Shown: piece after piece, positions 1 to 7,234 of the stretch | Position numbering within the stretch: position 1 is the first letter of the stretch | Layout of the letters: each line of letters opens with the position of its first letter | Origin: a virus | DNA: 45,371 bases | Virus record (IMG/VR): IMGVR_UViG_3300050821_000536 | Span: 1 to 45,371 of that record | Reading direction: 5' to 3' (one strand) | Notes under the pieces: model-generated | What the model was told of the DNA's origin: nothing | What the model saw: only the letters and a program-made list of their open reading frames with translations | Database searches by the model: none | Program-made: the position numbers and the translations under genes

Positions 1-120
1 TCTGCCGCTCGGTCTGCCGCTGGGTCTGCCGCTGAGTCTGCCGCTCGGTCTGCCGCTGAGTCTGCCGCTCGGTCTGCCGCTGGGTCTGCCGCTGAGTCTG
101 CCGCTGGGTCTGCCGCTGAG
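1..120 (+). repeat. 12-bp tandem coding repeat (left end)
   Basis: Ten exact-length 12-bp units of the form TCTGCCGCTNNG. Only the last codon varies (CGG, GGG or GAG here). In the plus frame each unit encodes Ser-Ala-Ala-X with X being Arg, Gly or Glu. The array continues the one at the right end of the window and belongs to the same gene. Its mirror-strand reading is a shadow. Confidence 0.95.
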
Positions 121-174
121 TCTGCCCAAGCGGTTCAATTTAGAAAGGTCGTCAAAAATCCTTTTGACGTTTAA
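1..174 (+). CDS. SAAX-repeat protein, C-terminal part (gene crosses the contig junction)
   Basis: This is the 3' end of the gene that starts at 44910. The frame is open from base 1: ten Ser-Ala-Ala-X repeats, then a non-repeated tail SAQAVQFRKVVKNPFDV and a TAA stop at 172-174. The bases encoding up to the Arg at 142-144 are the same as the last bases of the window, so the tail is the true C-terminus of that protein. Depending on how the overlap is resolved the full protein is about 163 residues (overlap trimmed) or up to 211 residues (ends simply joined). Both joins keep the frame, because the window's right edge ends on a codon boundary and base 1 starts one. The function is unknown. Confidence 0.8.
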   Translation, partial: SAARSAAGSAAESAARSAAESAARSAAGSAAESAAGSAAESAQAVQFRKVVKNPFDV

Positions 175-175
175 C

Positions 176-370
176 ATGACCATTGCAATCGAAGACAAGA
201 ACGGAAAATATTTAGGTATGACCATGCTGTCGATTTTTCCCGGCAAGCCCTATTACGGCCAACGCTGGCTTGAAGACAAAGGCAGGTTTTTTGAAACGTA
301 TGAAGCCGCCGTTGATTATGTCCGCGACAGGGTGCCCAAGCCAGCACCTAGCCAGCAACGCAGCGCCTAG
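176..370 (+). CDS. small hypothetical protein, 64 aa
   Basis: The ATG lies one base after the stop of the SAAX-repeat gene, so the two are probably translated together. A TTG twelve bases upstream would add four residues but overlaps the previous gene. The product is soluble-looking, with a short predicted beta-rich half (around MTIAIEDKNGKYLGMTM), an acidic helix near the middle and a Pro/Gln/Ser-rich tail. No family was recognised. It is the last gene of the rightward unit and is followed directly by a terminator. Confidence 0.7.
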   Translation: MTIAIEDKNGKYLGMTMLSIFPGKPYYGQRWLEDKGRFFETYEAAVDYVRDRVPKPAPSQQRSA

Positions 371-388
371 CTAGCGCCCTGTCAGCCA

Positions 389-417
389 ATCCCCGGCCTA
401 ACAAGCCGGGGATTTTT
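389..417 (+). terminator. rho-independent terminator ending the rightward unit
   Basis: A perfect 9-bp stem (ATCCCCGGC at 389-397 with GCCGGGGAT at 405-413), a 7-base loop and a run of T from 413. It lies 18 bases after the last plus-strand stop and immediately before the 3' end of the leftward unit (stop at 417), so the two units converge here. The minus-strand copy lacks a T-run after the stem. Confidence 0.85.
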
Positions 418-605
418 CATGTAAGCGTCAGAGTATAAACTTGACCAACTACAATGCTAGCCAAATCCAATGTAGCAATTGGAATGGTTATAATAACGTT
501 TGAATTGGCAATGGGATTGCCAGAGTCGTCAACCACAGAACCGTAAACCGTTTTCTTGTTCCCCATTTGGGTCACAATAGCGTTAAATTTTATTTGAGTT
601 GTCAT
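417..605 (-). CDS. small hypothetical protein downstream of the tail tip gene, 62 aa
   Basis: A short protein rich in Thr, Ile and Val with alternating hydrophobic residues. It resembles part of an Ig-like or carboxypeptidase-regulatory-like beta sandwich (segment VYGSVVDDSGNPIANSNV). It is the last gene of the leftward unit, 5 bases after the J-like gene. The ATG is preceded by CTTCTAAACAAA, without a Shine-Dalgarno sequence. A role as a small tail accessory protein is inferred from position only. Confidence 0.6.
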   Translation of the reverse strand: MTTQIKFNAIVTQMGNKKTVYGSVVDDSGNPIANSNVIITIPIATLDLASIVVGQVYTLTLT

Positions 606-610
606 TTTGT

Positions 611-3600
611 TTAGAAGTTAAAACACGTTGCGATTAAACTAGCATAGGAAAGATAAGAATTAACAGGTGTTCCATATTTAACACCAAATTCAATGTAATC
701 GGTGCTGGCAAGGGCTATTTCCAAGCCATCACTTAAATTCCAAGCACCGGAACCTGTATTAACGGCAACAAAAGCATTTCCTATAGTAACCCAACTTCCC
801 CCATTGACTCTATAGATCAATTGAAGAGAAAAGGCATTATTGGTATTTGTAAGTGTGGAAGTGCCGGAAGCAGCCAACAGGAATTTTTGTGTGTCGCTTG
901 CACTTCCAAAAATATTTTGCTGCAATCCACTGCCCGCACCCCATCCATTGAAAGTCACAAGAGATATATCCCCGCTACCACTTCCAACATTACCAGTTTG
1001 AATTGTAGTGGAAGGAAAAGTCAAAGCATTATTGTCAGTATTGTAACAAGCACCAACTGTGGCAATCAAAGGCGAATCCAAGGAAACTATCGCACTAATG
1101 GTACCGGCAAGAATTTTGTCAGCCAACAAACTTACAATCTTGGCATTGGTTATAACACCATCTGCAATGTTGGCAGTGTTGGCAATAATTTGATTGGTTC
1201 CCACAGCAGCCGCCGTAATCGCACCCGCTGCTATAGCGCCCGCCGTGATACTGCTAGCAATAATATCAGCACCGTCTTGCGCCGTGCTCCAATAAGCGGT
1301 ACCGGTTGAAACGCTTGCGTTTGTCCAACGATAAAGCTTTTTATCAGTGGTTAAAAGAACATAGCGACCCAAGAAATTTGCCGTGCTTGGCAATGTCGTT
1401 ACTATCTCAACCATTGTCATGCCGGGTATTAAATCGGCCAATGATATGCCTGCCGTGCTGCTTCCTGTCACCGGCCCTACTACTGTGCTAAAAATACCAC
1501 CTGCCACGCTTTCAGCAACCAGCCAATAATACCGTGTATGCGCTGACGGCAATCCTTCTTCCACAAAAAAAGTTTGTGGATAGGGAACGCGATAAGTTGG
1601 CACCAATGGCTGTGTATTAGTATCAGCGGCATAGATATGAACATATCTAATCGGTACATTAGTGGGATTGACCCAAGTCAACCAAATTGTATTAAAGCCG
1701 CTAGTGGCCACAACAGAGGTTACAGGATTGGGAGTTTTGCCGGGGTCAATAATAATGTTGGAACCGGGCACAGGCGCGGCACCTTCCCAATTGGCGAACG
1801 GCCCTTGCGCCGTATTGAAAGCGGCAACGCGCACATAAAGATAACTTGGTGCAACAGGGAAAACAACGCTTGTGTCAATAGTGGTGGCAACTGTGTGCCA
1901 CTTGATCGAATCATAAGAATATTGCACCACATACAATTGCGCCCCGGCTGAAGGATTCCAAGAAGCAATGACCATTCCCGGCTGATTCGTGGCAGGAAGA
2001 ACTTTTAGCCCTGTCACCGAAGGAAGATTTGGCACAATGCCCAAATTACCAGAAGTATTACCAATTGCTGGTGCATTGTTGCCGTCATCGGCAAACACAT
2101 CTCCGGCATAATTAACAGCGGTCACTTCCACCGTATCATCGCTGCCGGGTGCCAGCAAGCTGATGCGTCCTGTTTTAACCCAAGGTGTCCCGGCTCCAAA
2201 CAGGAATAATGGCCCTTCTTTGTCATCATCAAAACAAAGCGCGGAAGTGTCGGTACCGCCCGGCAAGACAACGTGTTTACTGTCACTGCCCGCTGTGGCC
2301 ACAAACGGCCCTACCGTGTTGCCGTACCGGTCGCGGAAGCCGATATACATTGTATGACCGCCAACAAAAGTTACCGGTTCTGACAATGTGCAAACAAGAC
2401 TTGCAATGCTGACAACAAAGCCGCCTTGTCCCCATTTGGGAACATCATAATTTAAACCTATTAAATCACCATAAGAAGGAATGTGTCCTTCCATGCCGGT
2501 CTTGAAAATAATGTTCTCCGTGGCCAGCAGCGCCAAGCGCCGATAATACATACCATAACGCCAAGCAATATTTCTGTTGGCACAACCTTCCAAGGTAACC
2601 GGCTCTGGATTATATCCATGTTCACTGCCAACAACACAAAGAACCGTTTCAGGTAAATAAGTGCTAGGGTCAGTATAAGTAACTTCTACACCATCATAAT
2701 CAAGAATTGTCGCAAGTTTGACTTGGCGCTTGAACGACCCCTTAACCATGTTTTCTTGATTGAAAATGGCGCTTGGCAGACTTTGCGGTTGGTCACGAAT
2801 GATTGTTATTAGAGAACCGTTCATCATTGGAATACCACGACCAACACGCGCCATAGTCTGAGCAATGCCCCAAACTGTGCTGCGTTGGTCAAATATCCAA
2901 TCGAAATACTCACCCCTATCACTGAACACCACATCAAGGTCAGCAAGATTATCCTTGTCCAAATATTTGTCAGCAAGTTGACCGCCATAAGTAGCGCGAA
3001 ATGCATCACAAAATGCCCACACAATTGAACGGGTTGGTGCAGCCGTCAGCCAAGTTTGCGAAGTCTTATCCCAAGCTTGCAGCATTCTTGTACCTATAAC
3101 ATTAATGCGATTTTGCGAATTGCCGTTAAGATTGTTGCTAGCCCTTGCCTTGACTGCCAGCATGGTGACATTACCAAAACTTGTCGTTGTCGGCAAGTAA
3201 GCCCGCAATTGTTCCCACATCAATTGGTCACTTATGCGGGTATCACTAGAACGATTATTAGTGCGTTCTGCCCTGACTTGATAGCGTCCTGAAGACACCG
3301 CGCTAACAAGGGTGAATCTTTGGGGCGTTGTTGTGGCAAGGGTGATGTCTAAGTTAGTTATATCAAACCAACTTCCTATTGGCGCACCTGTGTCGTCAAT
3401 TTGTTGCGCTTGAAAATGCGCCGTCACTTGAAAGGTTGATAAACTACCGTCATTGTTGGCAAGATATAGACCGTTTGGAAAATTAATGTCGCATTCAATA
3501 CTTGTCGTGCGTTGACCTACTCCGCAGACAACAAACGGCCCTGACCAAGCATAACCGCCTTGATTTGGCCCAAGCAGTTCAATTGAAGAAACACTAACAG

Positions 3601-4252
3601 AGGTTATAACATTATTTGGAAATAATGTTACCAATCCGCCCGGCCCTGTCACTTCATATTGAACATCTGTATAACTACTAATTGGTGTATTTTCAATGTT
3701 GATTGTCGCAATATCAAATTGTCCTTGGCCCAAGCAAAACAATTGATAGACCCATTGGTCATTATTCTTGTAAGTAGTATATGGTGCGGCGGCATAAGAA
3801 GGGTACATTCGCACTAAGCCATAAGGTACTTCAATTGGGGCACCCAATTTCGTTTGATTGCTCTGCCCCTTCAATGAGTAAACCGGGTCAGCAGCGGGCA
3901 AATTACCGTTTGCACCTGTCACATTGGCCATGTTTGGCTTCTTCTGCGCCTTCAGCGCAATGACAACGCTGACTAACACCATTACAATTAAAATAACAAT
4001 CAGAATGGGAAGACCGACACGCAAGGTGATGACATTTACAACGTCATGTTTTTTAAGAACCAATGTATCCCATTTCTTACGCTCTATACCTTTGCCATTG
4101 ACTAGGATGATGGTCGGCTTTTCAAATTCCCTGAAATCAGGGCCATGCCGCCTGCGCAAATAAGTGCGTATAGTTATGCGCTGCTTAAATTCCGTGGTGT
4201 ATGTATCCTTCCACGGTTCAAACGGATTAGAGATTTCAATTACCTTTGCCAT
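611..4252 (-). CDS. J-like tail tip / host specificity protein, 1213 aa
   Basis: A large tail tip protein of the lambda gpJ type, which forms the central tip and contacts the host. The first 75 residues resemble the small beta-grasp tail assembly domain (VNGKGIERKKW followed by KKHDVVNVI). A strongly hydrophobic segment follows at about 80-100. The stretch from about 120 (PVYSLKGQSNQTKLGAPIEV) matches the usual start of the TipJ body. Two fibronectin-III-like domains lie at roughly 770-860 and 870-960, followed by an Ala/Ile-rich helical segment with repeated 'GAITA' style turns. The final 150 residues are variable and probably exposed. It follows DUF1833 and NlpC/P60 genes in the standard siphovirus order and overlaps the NlpC/P60 gene by 17 bases. 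Confidence 0.88.
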   Translation of the reverse strand: MAKVIEISNPFEPWKDTYTTEFKQRITIRTYLRRRHGPDFREFEKPTIILVNGKGIERKKWDTLVLKKHDVVNVITLRVGLPILIVILIVMVLVSVVIALKAQKKPNMANVTGANGNLPAADPVYSLKGQSNQTKLGAPIEVPYGLVRMYPSYAAAPYTTYKNNDQWVYQLFCLGQGQFDIATINIENTPISSYTDVQYEVTGPGGLVTLFPNNVITSVSVSSIELLGPNQGGYAWSGPFVVCGVGQRTTSIECDINFPNGLYLANNDGSLSTFQVTAHFQAQQIDDTGAPIGSWFDITNLDITLATTTPQRFTLVSAVSSGRYQVRAERTNNRSSDTRISDQLMWEQLRAYLPTTTSFGNVTMLAVKARASNNLNGNSQNRINVIGTRMLQAWDKTSQTWLTAAPTRSIVWAFCDAFRATYGGQLADKYLDKDNLADLDVVFSDRGEYFDWIFDQRSTVWGIAQTMARVGRGIPMMNGSLITIIRDQPQSLPSAIFNQENMVKGSFKRQVKLATILDYDGVEVTYTDPSTYLPETVLCVVGSEHGYNPEPVTLEGCANRNIAWRYGMYYRRLALLATENIIFKTGMEGHIPSYGDLIGLNYDVPKWGQGGFVVSIASLVCTLSEPVTFVGGHTMYIGFRDRYGNTVGPFVATAGSDSKHVVLPGGTDTSALCFDDDKEGPLFLFGAGTPWVKTGRISLLAPGSDDTVEVTAVNYAGDVFADDGNNAPAIGNTSGNLGIVPNLPSVTGLKVLPATNQPGMVIASWNPSAGAQLYVVQYSYDSIKWHTVATTIDTSVVFPVAPSYLYVRVAAFNTAQGPFANWEGAAPVPGSNIIIDPGKTPNPVTSVVATSGFNTIWLTWVNPTNVPIRYVHIYAADTNTQPLVPTYRVPYPQTFFVEEGLPSAHTRYYWLVAESVAGGIFSTVVGPVTGSSTAGISLADLIPGMTMVEIVTTLPSTANFLGRYVLLTTDKKLYRWTNASVSTGTAYWSTAQDGADIIASSITAGAIAAGAITAAAVGTNQIIANTANIADGVITNAKIVSLLADKILAGTISAIVSLDSPLIATVGACYNTDNNALTFPSTTIQTGNVGSGSGDISLVTFNGWGAGSGLQQNIFGSASDTQKFLLAASGTSTLTNTNNAFSLQLIYRVNGGSWVTIGNAFVAVNTGSGAWNLSDGLEIALASTDYIEFGVKYGTPVNSYLSYASLIATCFNF

Positions 4253-4649
4253 TGTATTGGTAAAATTCTATGCGGTTCCAACCCTGCGAACGTAAATTTG
4301 AAGGGCGTTGCGATATAACGCCACTGCTTCCCTTATATGCGTGCAAAACTAACCCACCGTCAACATCCAAGTAAATTCCTACATGGTGAAATATCTTGTT
4401 TTGCGACATTCCCACAACGCAGCCATCAACGGGTTTTAAAATTCGCGTCCATTCTTTCTTTTCCCCGGCAGTGAGAAGTTTACCGACAAGTTTAATGTTC
4501 TCCGCGTCTAGGCCGGGATATTCGGGAAGCTCAATTGCATAATGGTGTTTATAAATCCACCACACTAGACCCCAACAATCAAAAGTTAAAGGGCCGCGTG
4601 CACCTGAAACCCAACGCCTACCAATATACTGTTGCGCCCAATGTTCCAT
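4236..4649 (-). CDS. NlpC/P60-family tail tip peptidase, 137 aa
   Basis: The counterpart of lambda gpK, a tail-associated peptidoglycan endopeptidase or structural relative. The likely catalytic triad is visible: Cys25 in FDCWGLV, His89 in HHVGIYL and His103 in VLHAYKG. The ATG start at 4649 lies one base after the stop of the upstream DUF1833 gene. A GTG at 4679 would add ten residues inside that gene and is less likely. It is the only clear cell-wall enzyme in the genome, and its position marks it as a tail protein rather than an endolysin. Confidence 0.88.
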   Translation of the reverse strand: MEHWAQQYIGRRWVSGARGPLTFDCWGLVWWIYKHHYAIELPEYPGLDAENIKLVGKLLTAGEKKEWTRILKPVDGCVVGMSQNKIFHHVGIYLDVDGGLVLHAYKGSSGVISQRPSNLRSQGWNRIEFYQYNGKGN

Positions 4650-4650
4650 A

Positions 4651-5154
4651 TCAATTTCCCAAGCTTGGAAAGCGGTCACGGGTATAAAGCTCTGTGGGAA
4701 ATTTCTTGTTCACAATGTCCGCAAAACTGGCCTTGCCCGTAAATCCAAAGTCATCACCTTCAACGTCAGTCAAATTTAGCACAAGCGGCGGATTCTGTTG
4801 AACGGTATCAGGGTCATTGCTTATATAGGGGCGATAAGTAACAACTACAGGAATAACAGAACCTTTCACCGCATCGACAAAATCACCAACTCTTTGGTCA
4901 ACATTGTCAATTTGAATGCCTAGTTCCTGTATGCCGTTGTCACCTGATTGAGGCATGGTAAACTGAAACGCGCAAGCCGTGAAAGTAACTCGCACCGAAG
5001 TTTCCAACATGAACAAGTGGTCAACCCTGTCTTGGACTAGATAAATTGGAGTCCCTACATTTGGGTGTGAAAATTCAAGCGTGTTCAAAATAACATCACG
5101 CGAGGAAGCACAGGCCATTGCTTCCTTGATTACATTGGTTAATGAAGAGTCCAT
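4651..5154 (-). CDS. DUF1833-family minor tail protein, 167 aa
   Basis: A member of the DUF1833 family, found next to NlpC/P60 and J genes in many siphoviruses and probably a hub or tail tip component. Recognisable features are the N-terminal helix, the central beta-rich domain and the typical end YTRDRFPSLGN. Its ATG overlaps the TAA of the upstream receiver-domain gene by one base (TAATG), which suggests translational coupling. Confidence 0.8.
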   Translation of the reverse strand: MDSSLTNVIKEAMACASSRDVILNTLEFSHPNVGTPIYLVQDRVDHLFMLETSVRVTFTACAFQFTMPQSGDNGIQELGIQIDNVDQRVGDFVDAVKGSVIPVVVTYRPYISNDPDTVQQNPPLVLNLTDVEGDDFGFTGKASFADIVNKKFPTELYTRDRFPSLGN

Positions 5155-5645
5155 TAGATTTGAGTTTTACGACCAATATCAAATTCTTCCATGAGTTTTT
5201 CCCAAAACACCGGTTTCAAGATATTGTCTTTGTGATAAATGCGGGCAGGACCAATTTTGCCTATTTCAAATTGTTCTTCCCTGTTTTCAACACCAACAAG
5301 AAAAATTACCTGTGTTGCCCTTTGATGACTCATTGCCCAACGGTATAAATCTATTCCGTTCCCATTGGTCAATTTTTGATCTAATACAATGCAATCATAA
5401 GATTCGGCCACCATCTTATCAATTGCTTGTTTGCAGGTGAAAGCTTTGTCCATGAAAAAGGAAAAGCTTTTGGTTGTCTCTTCCACCAATACTAAAAAGT
5501 TTGTGTCATCATCAACAAACAACCAACGCTTTTGCTTGGTCAATCTTTCAATATAAAGCTTGGTATCCCCTGTTGCAATTTTACATTCTTCCCTTGTGGG
5601 CGGAAAGAAAGGAAACTGACGTTTTGGTTTTTCTTGTTGTGTCAT
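5154..5645 (-). CDS. CheY-like receiver-domain protein, 163 aa
   Basis: Residues about 40-155 match a response-regulator receiver domain. The acidic triplet is at the end of beta 1 (VDDD, Asp45-47), the predicted phospho-acceptor Asp89 is in CIVLDQKLTNGNG, and the conserved Lys139 is in IYHKDNILKP. The Asp-to-Lys spacing of 50 is close to that of CheY. The usual Thr/Ser about 30 residues after the Asp is not evident (LVGVE). A basic 40-residue extension precedes the domain and there is no output domain. The ATG at 5645 overlaps the previous TGA (ATGA) and has GGGGAT upstream, one of the few Shine-Dalgarno-like sites here. A TTG at 5663 is an alternative. A receiver domain inside a tail operon is unusual. 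Confidence 0.8.
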   Translation of the reverse strand: MTQQEKPKRQFPFFPPTREECKIATGDTKLYIERLTKQKRWLFVDDDTNFLVLVEETTKSFSFFMDKAFTCKQAIDKMVAESYDCIVLDQKLTNGNGIDLYRWAMSHQRATQVIFLVGVENREEQFEIGKIGPARIYHKDNILKPVFWEKLMEEFDIGRKTQI

Positions 5646-5926
5646 GGTGTTATCCCCGACCAATGTTTGATTGCTGCCGTCAAGAACTCTAACAACTTTT
5701 CCCCGGAAATCAAAATAAGCGCATAGCCAATCAATACCGAAAGATTGTGGGAAGCCGCTGAAGTTTTACATGCCCAATAAATCGCCCGTTGAGTAGCCAG
5801 ATTGTGAACGCAATCTTTTCGCACTTGGTCGCTCATGCCTTGAAGGTATGAATTTTTAAGCTCTTGTTCCACCTCATTGATAAACTCATTGAATTTTGGC
5901 GGTTTTACTAGGCCGGGAATTTTCAT
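5642..5926 (-). CDS. small hypothetical protein with one hydrophobic segment, 94 aa
   Basis: The N-terminal half is a charged, probably helical region (EFINEVEQELKNSYLQGM). The C-terminal half has a hydrophobic stretch (LSVLIGYALILIS) that may be a membrane segment. It is joined by ATGA overlaps to both neighbours: the coiled-coil membrane protein upstream and the receiver-domain gene downstream. No family was recognised. A holin-like role is possible from size and hydrophobicity but unsupported. Confidence 0.65.
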   Translation of the reverse strand: MKIPGLVKPPKFNEFINEVEQELKNSYLQGMSDQVRKDCVHNLATQRAIYWACKTSAASHNLSVLIGYALILISGEKLLEFLTAAIKHWSGITP

Positions 5927-6774
5927 GGCTTTGGCGGTATTAGTTGGTCGGCTAGGTCAGAAAGTTTTTTACGGGCATCATGGTAAAGAAGGGGGGAAGA
6001 CAAATATCCACAGACATTGCGCAAGGCGCGTTTGGGCCAATCGTCTTCCATGTGCTTTAGAATCCCCGGCCCTAGCCAGAAGATAAGCACATAAGCGATA
6101 CCTGCAAATTCTAGCCAATGGAACACACTGGCCAAGCTAGCTGAAAGGGAACCGGACTCCCTTTCCTTGGCATCGGCCTTGTCCGCGTATTCAATAACCT
6201 TTGTCTGCGTAGCCTTGACCAGTGTGTCTTTTTCAGTAACTTGACTTTTCAAAACAGGAATTTGGTTTTTTAAGCTGTCGCGTTCCTCGGACACGAGCTT
6301 AATTGCACCGTCCTTGTCGGCCAATTTTTTGTTGGCAGCGTCAATTTCTTCCTGTTTGCCTGACAAAGCTTGGTCAATAATAGACAAGATTTCCGCCTGC
6401 TGGTCTTCTGGAAGTTTTCCAATAGCTGCCACAAGGCGAAGGTCTGAACGTATAAGCAGATTGCCAGCAAGCTTGCTTTCAGCCGTAACGTGCTCGGTGG
6501 GGATGCGTCCAAGTGCCAGCGCCGCGCCTGCCTGCATTTGCTGCGCTGCTCGTACCTGCGCTTCCAAGTCAGCGCGTTCCTTGTCCTGTGTGGCCACTAA
6601 GTCAGCGCGGAGCTTGTCCAAGTCCGCTTGTTCCTGCTTTAGTTCCACCGTTGGCGGTTTCTTCTTTAGGAAAGCAAACGGATGCCACTTGGCGCCGAAT
6701 ATACCGATGCTAATTGCAAGCACGGCAACAACCGTCAAAGTAATCGGGTCAATAATACCTTTGCGCGTTTTCAT
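5923..6774 (-). CDS. membrane-anchored coiled-coil protein, 283 aa
   Basis: There is an N-terminal membrane segment (about 11-28), then a long Glu/Lys/Gln/Ala-rich coiled coil (about 40-205) and a second hydrophobic segment (about 215-238, FAGIAYVLIFWLGPG) before a charged C-terminus. The architecture would suit a membrane protein reaching across the periplasm or an inner membrane complex. No named family was recognised. It lies in the tail operon between a DUF1617-like gene and a small hydrophobic gene, so a lysis role (spanin or holin complex) is possible. Start and stop form ATGA overlaps with both neighbours. Confidence 0.7.
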   Translation of the reverse strand: MKTRKGIIDPITLTVVAVLAISIGIFGAKWHPFAFLKKKPPTVELKQEQADLDKLRADLVATQDKERADLEAQVRAAQQMQAGAALALGRIPTEHVTAESKLAGNLLIRSDLRLVAAIGKLPEDQQAEILSIIDQALSGKQEEIDAANKKLADKDGAIKLVSEERDSLKNQIPVLKSQVTEKDTLVKATQTKVIEYADKADAKERESGSLSASLASVFHWLEFAGIAYVLIFWLGPGILKHMEDDWPKRALRNVCGYLSSPLLYHDARKKLSDLADQLIPPKP

Positions 6775-7205
6775 GGTATTAAAATTCCCGCGTCTTGAAG
6801 GTGCATGATTACATCAACGTCAATTTGATGTTCAACTTCTGTTTCAGTTTTGCCGTCAGCATCTTTTTTCTTTGTCGGCTGAAACAGTTCTTTGTTAGTT
6901 ACAGGTGTAACAGTAACATCCAATTCCACATTGTCAGAGTCATCACGTTCTTTTTTGAAAGTGGGCCAATTTTCAGAAGTTTGCGGTACAAAAATCGAAC
7001 CGTTTGCTTGGGTCACTCCATAAGTTTTAACAAGTTCATCCCGGCTTTCCCTATAGGCTTCAAAATGCGGTTTAAATTCCCGCATATTGGCGGCAAGCTT
7101 GATACGAACAGCGGAAGGAAATATCAAACGATTGTTTTTGTCCTGAACAATGAGGTCTGACAAAGCAACGAATACTTCTGCAATTTTCTTAATGGTTAGT
7201 TTCAT
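6771..7205 (-). CDS. DUF1617-like hypothetical protein, 144 aa
   Basis: The N-terminal 65 residues (MKLTIKKIAEVFVALSDL, and later ESRDELVKTYG) resemble a small phage family (DUF1617-like) of unknown function. The C-terminal part is acidic and Val/Thr-rich. The ATG is preceded by AATAAGAAACAAC, with no Shine-Dalgarno sequence. It follows the tail fibre gene after 29 bases. The family assignment is tentative. Confidence 0.6.
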   Translation of the reverse strand: MKLTIKKIAEVFVALSDLIVQDKNNRLIFPSAVRIKLAANMREFKPHFEAYRESRDELVKTYGVTQANGSIFVPQTSENWPTFKKERDDSDNVELDVTVTPVTNKELFQPTKKKDADGKTETEVEHQIDVDVIMHLQDAGILIP

Positions 7206-7234
7206 GTTGTTTCTTATTATGGTTTACTGACAAA

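Noticed and set aside
1-120. CRISPR-like or centromere-like repeats at the left end
   Set aside because: Units are contiguous 12-bp coding repeats in frame without spacers.
821-1309. 162-codon plus-strand frame inside the J-like gene
   Set aside because: It is opposite to a clear tail tip gene and has no recognisable domain.
4236-4649. NlpC/P60 protein as the endolysin
   Set aside because: Its fixed position between DUF1833 and J genes marks it as a tail tip component.
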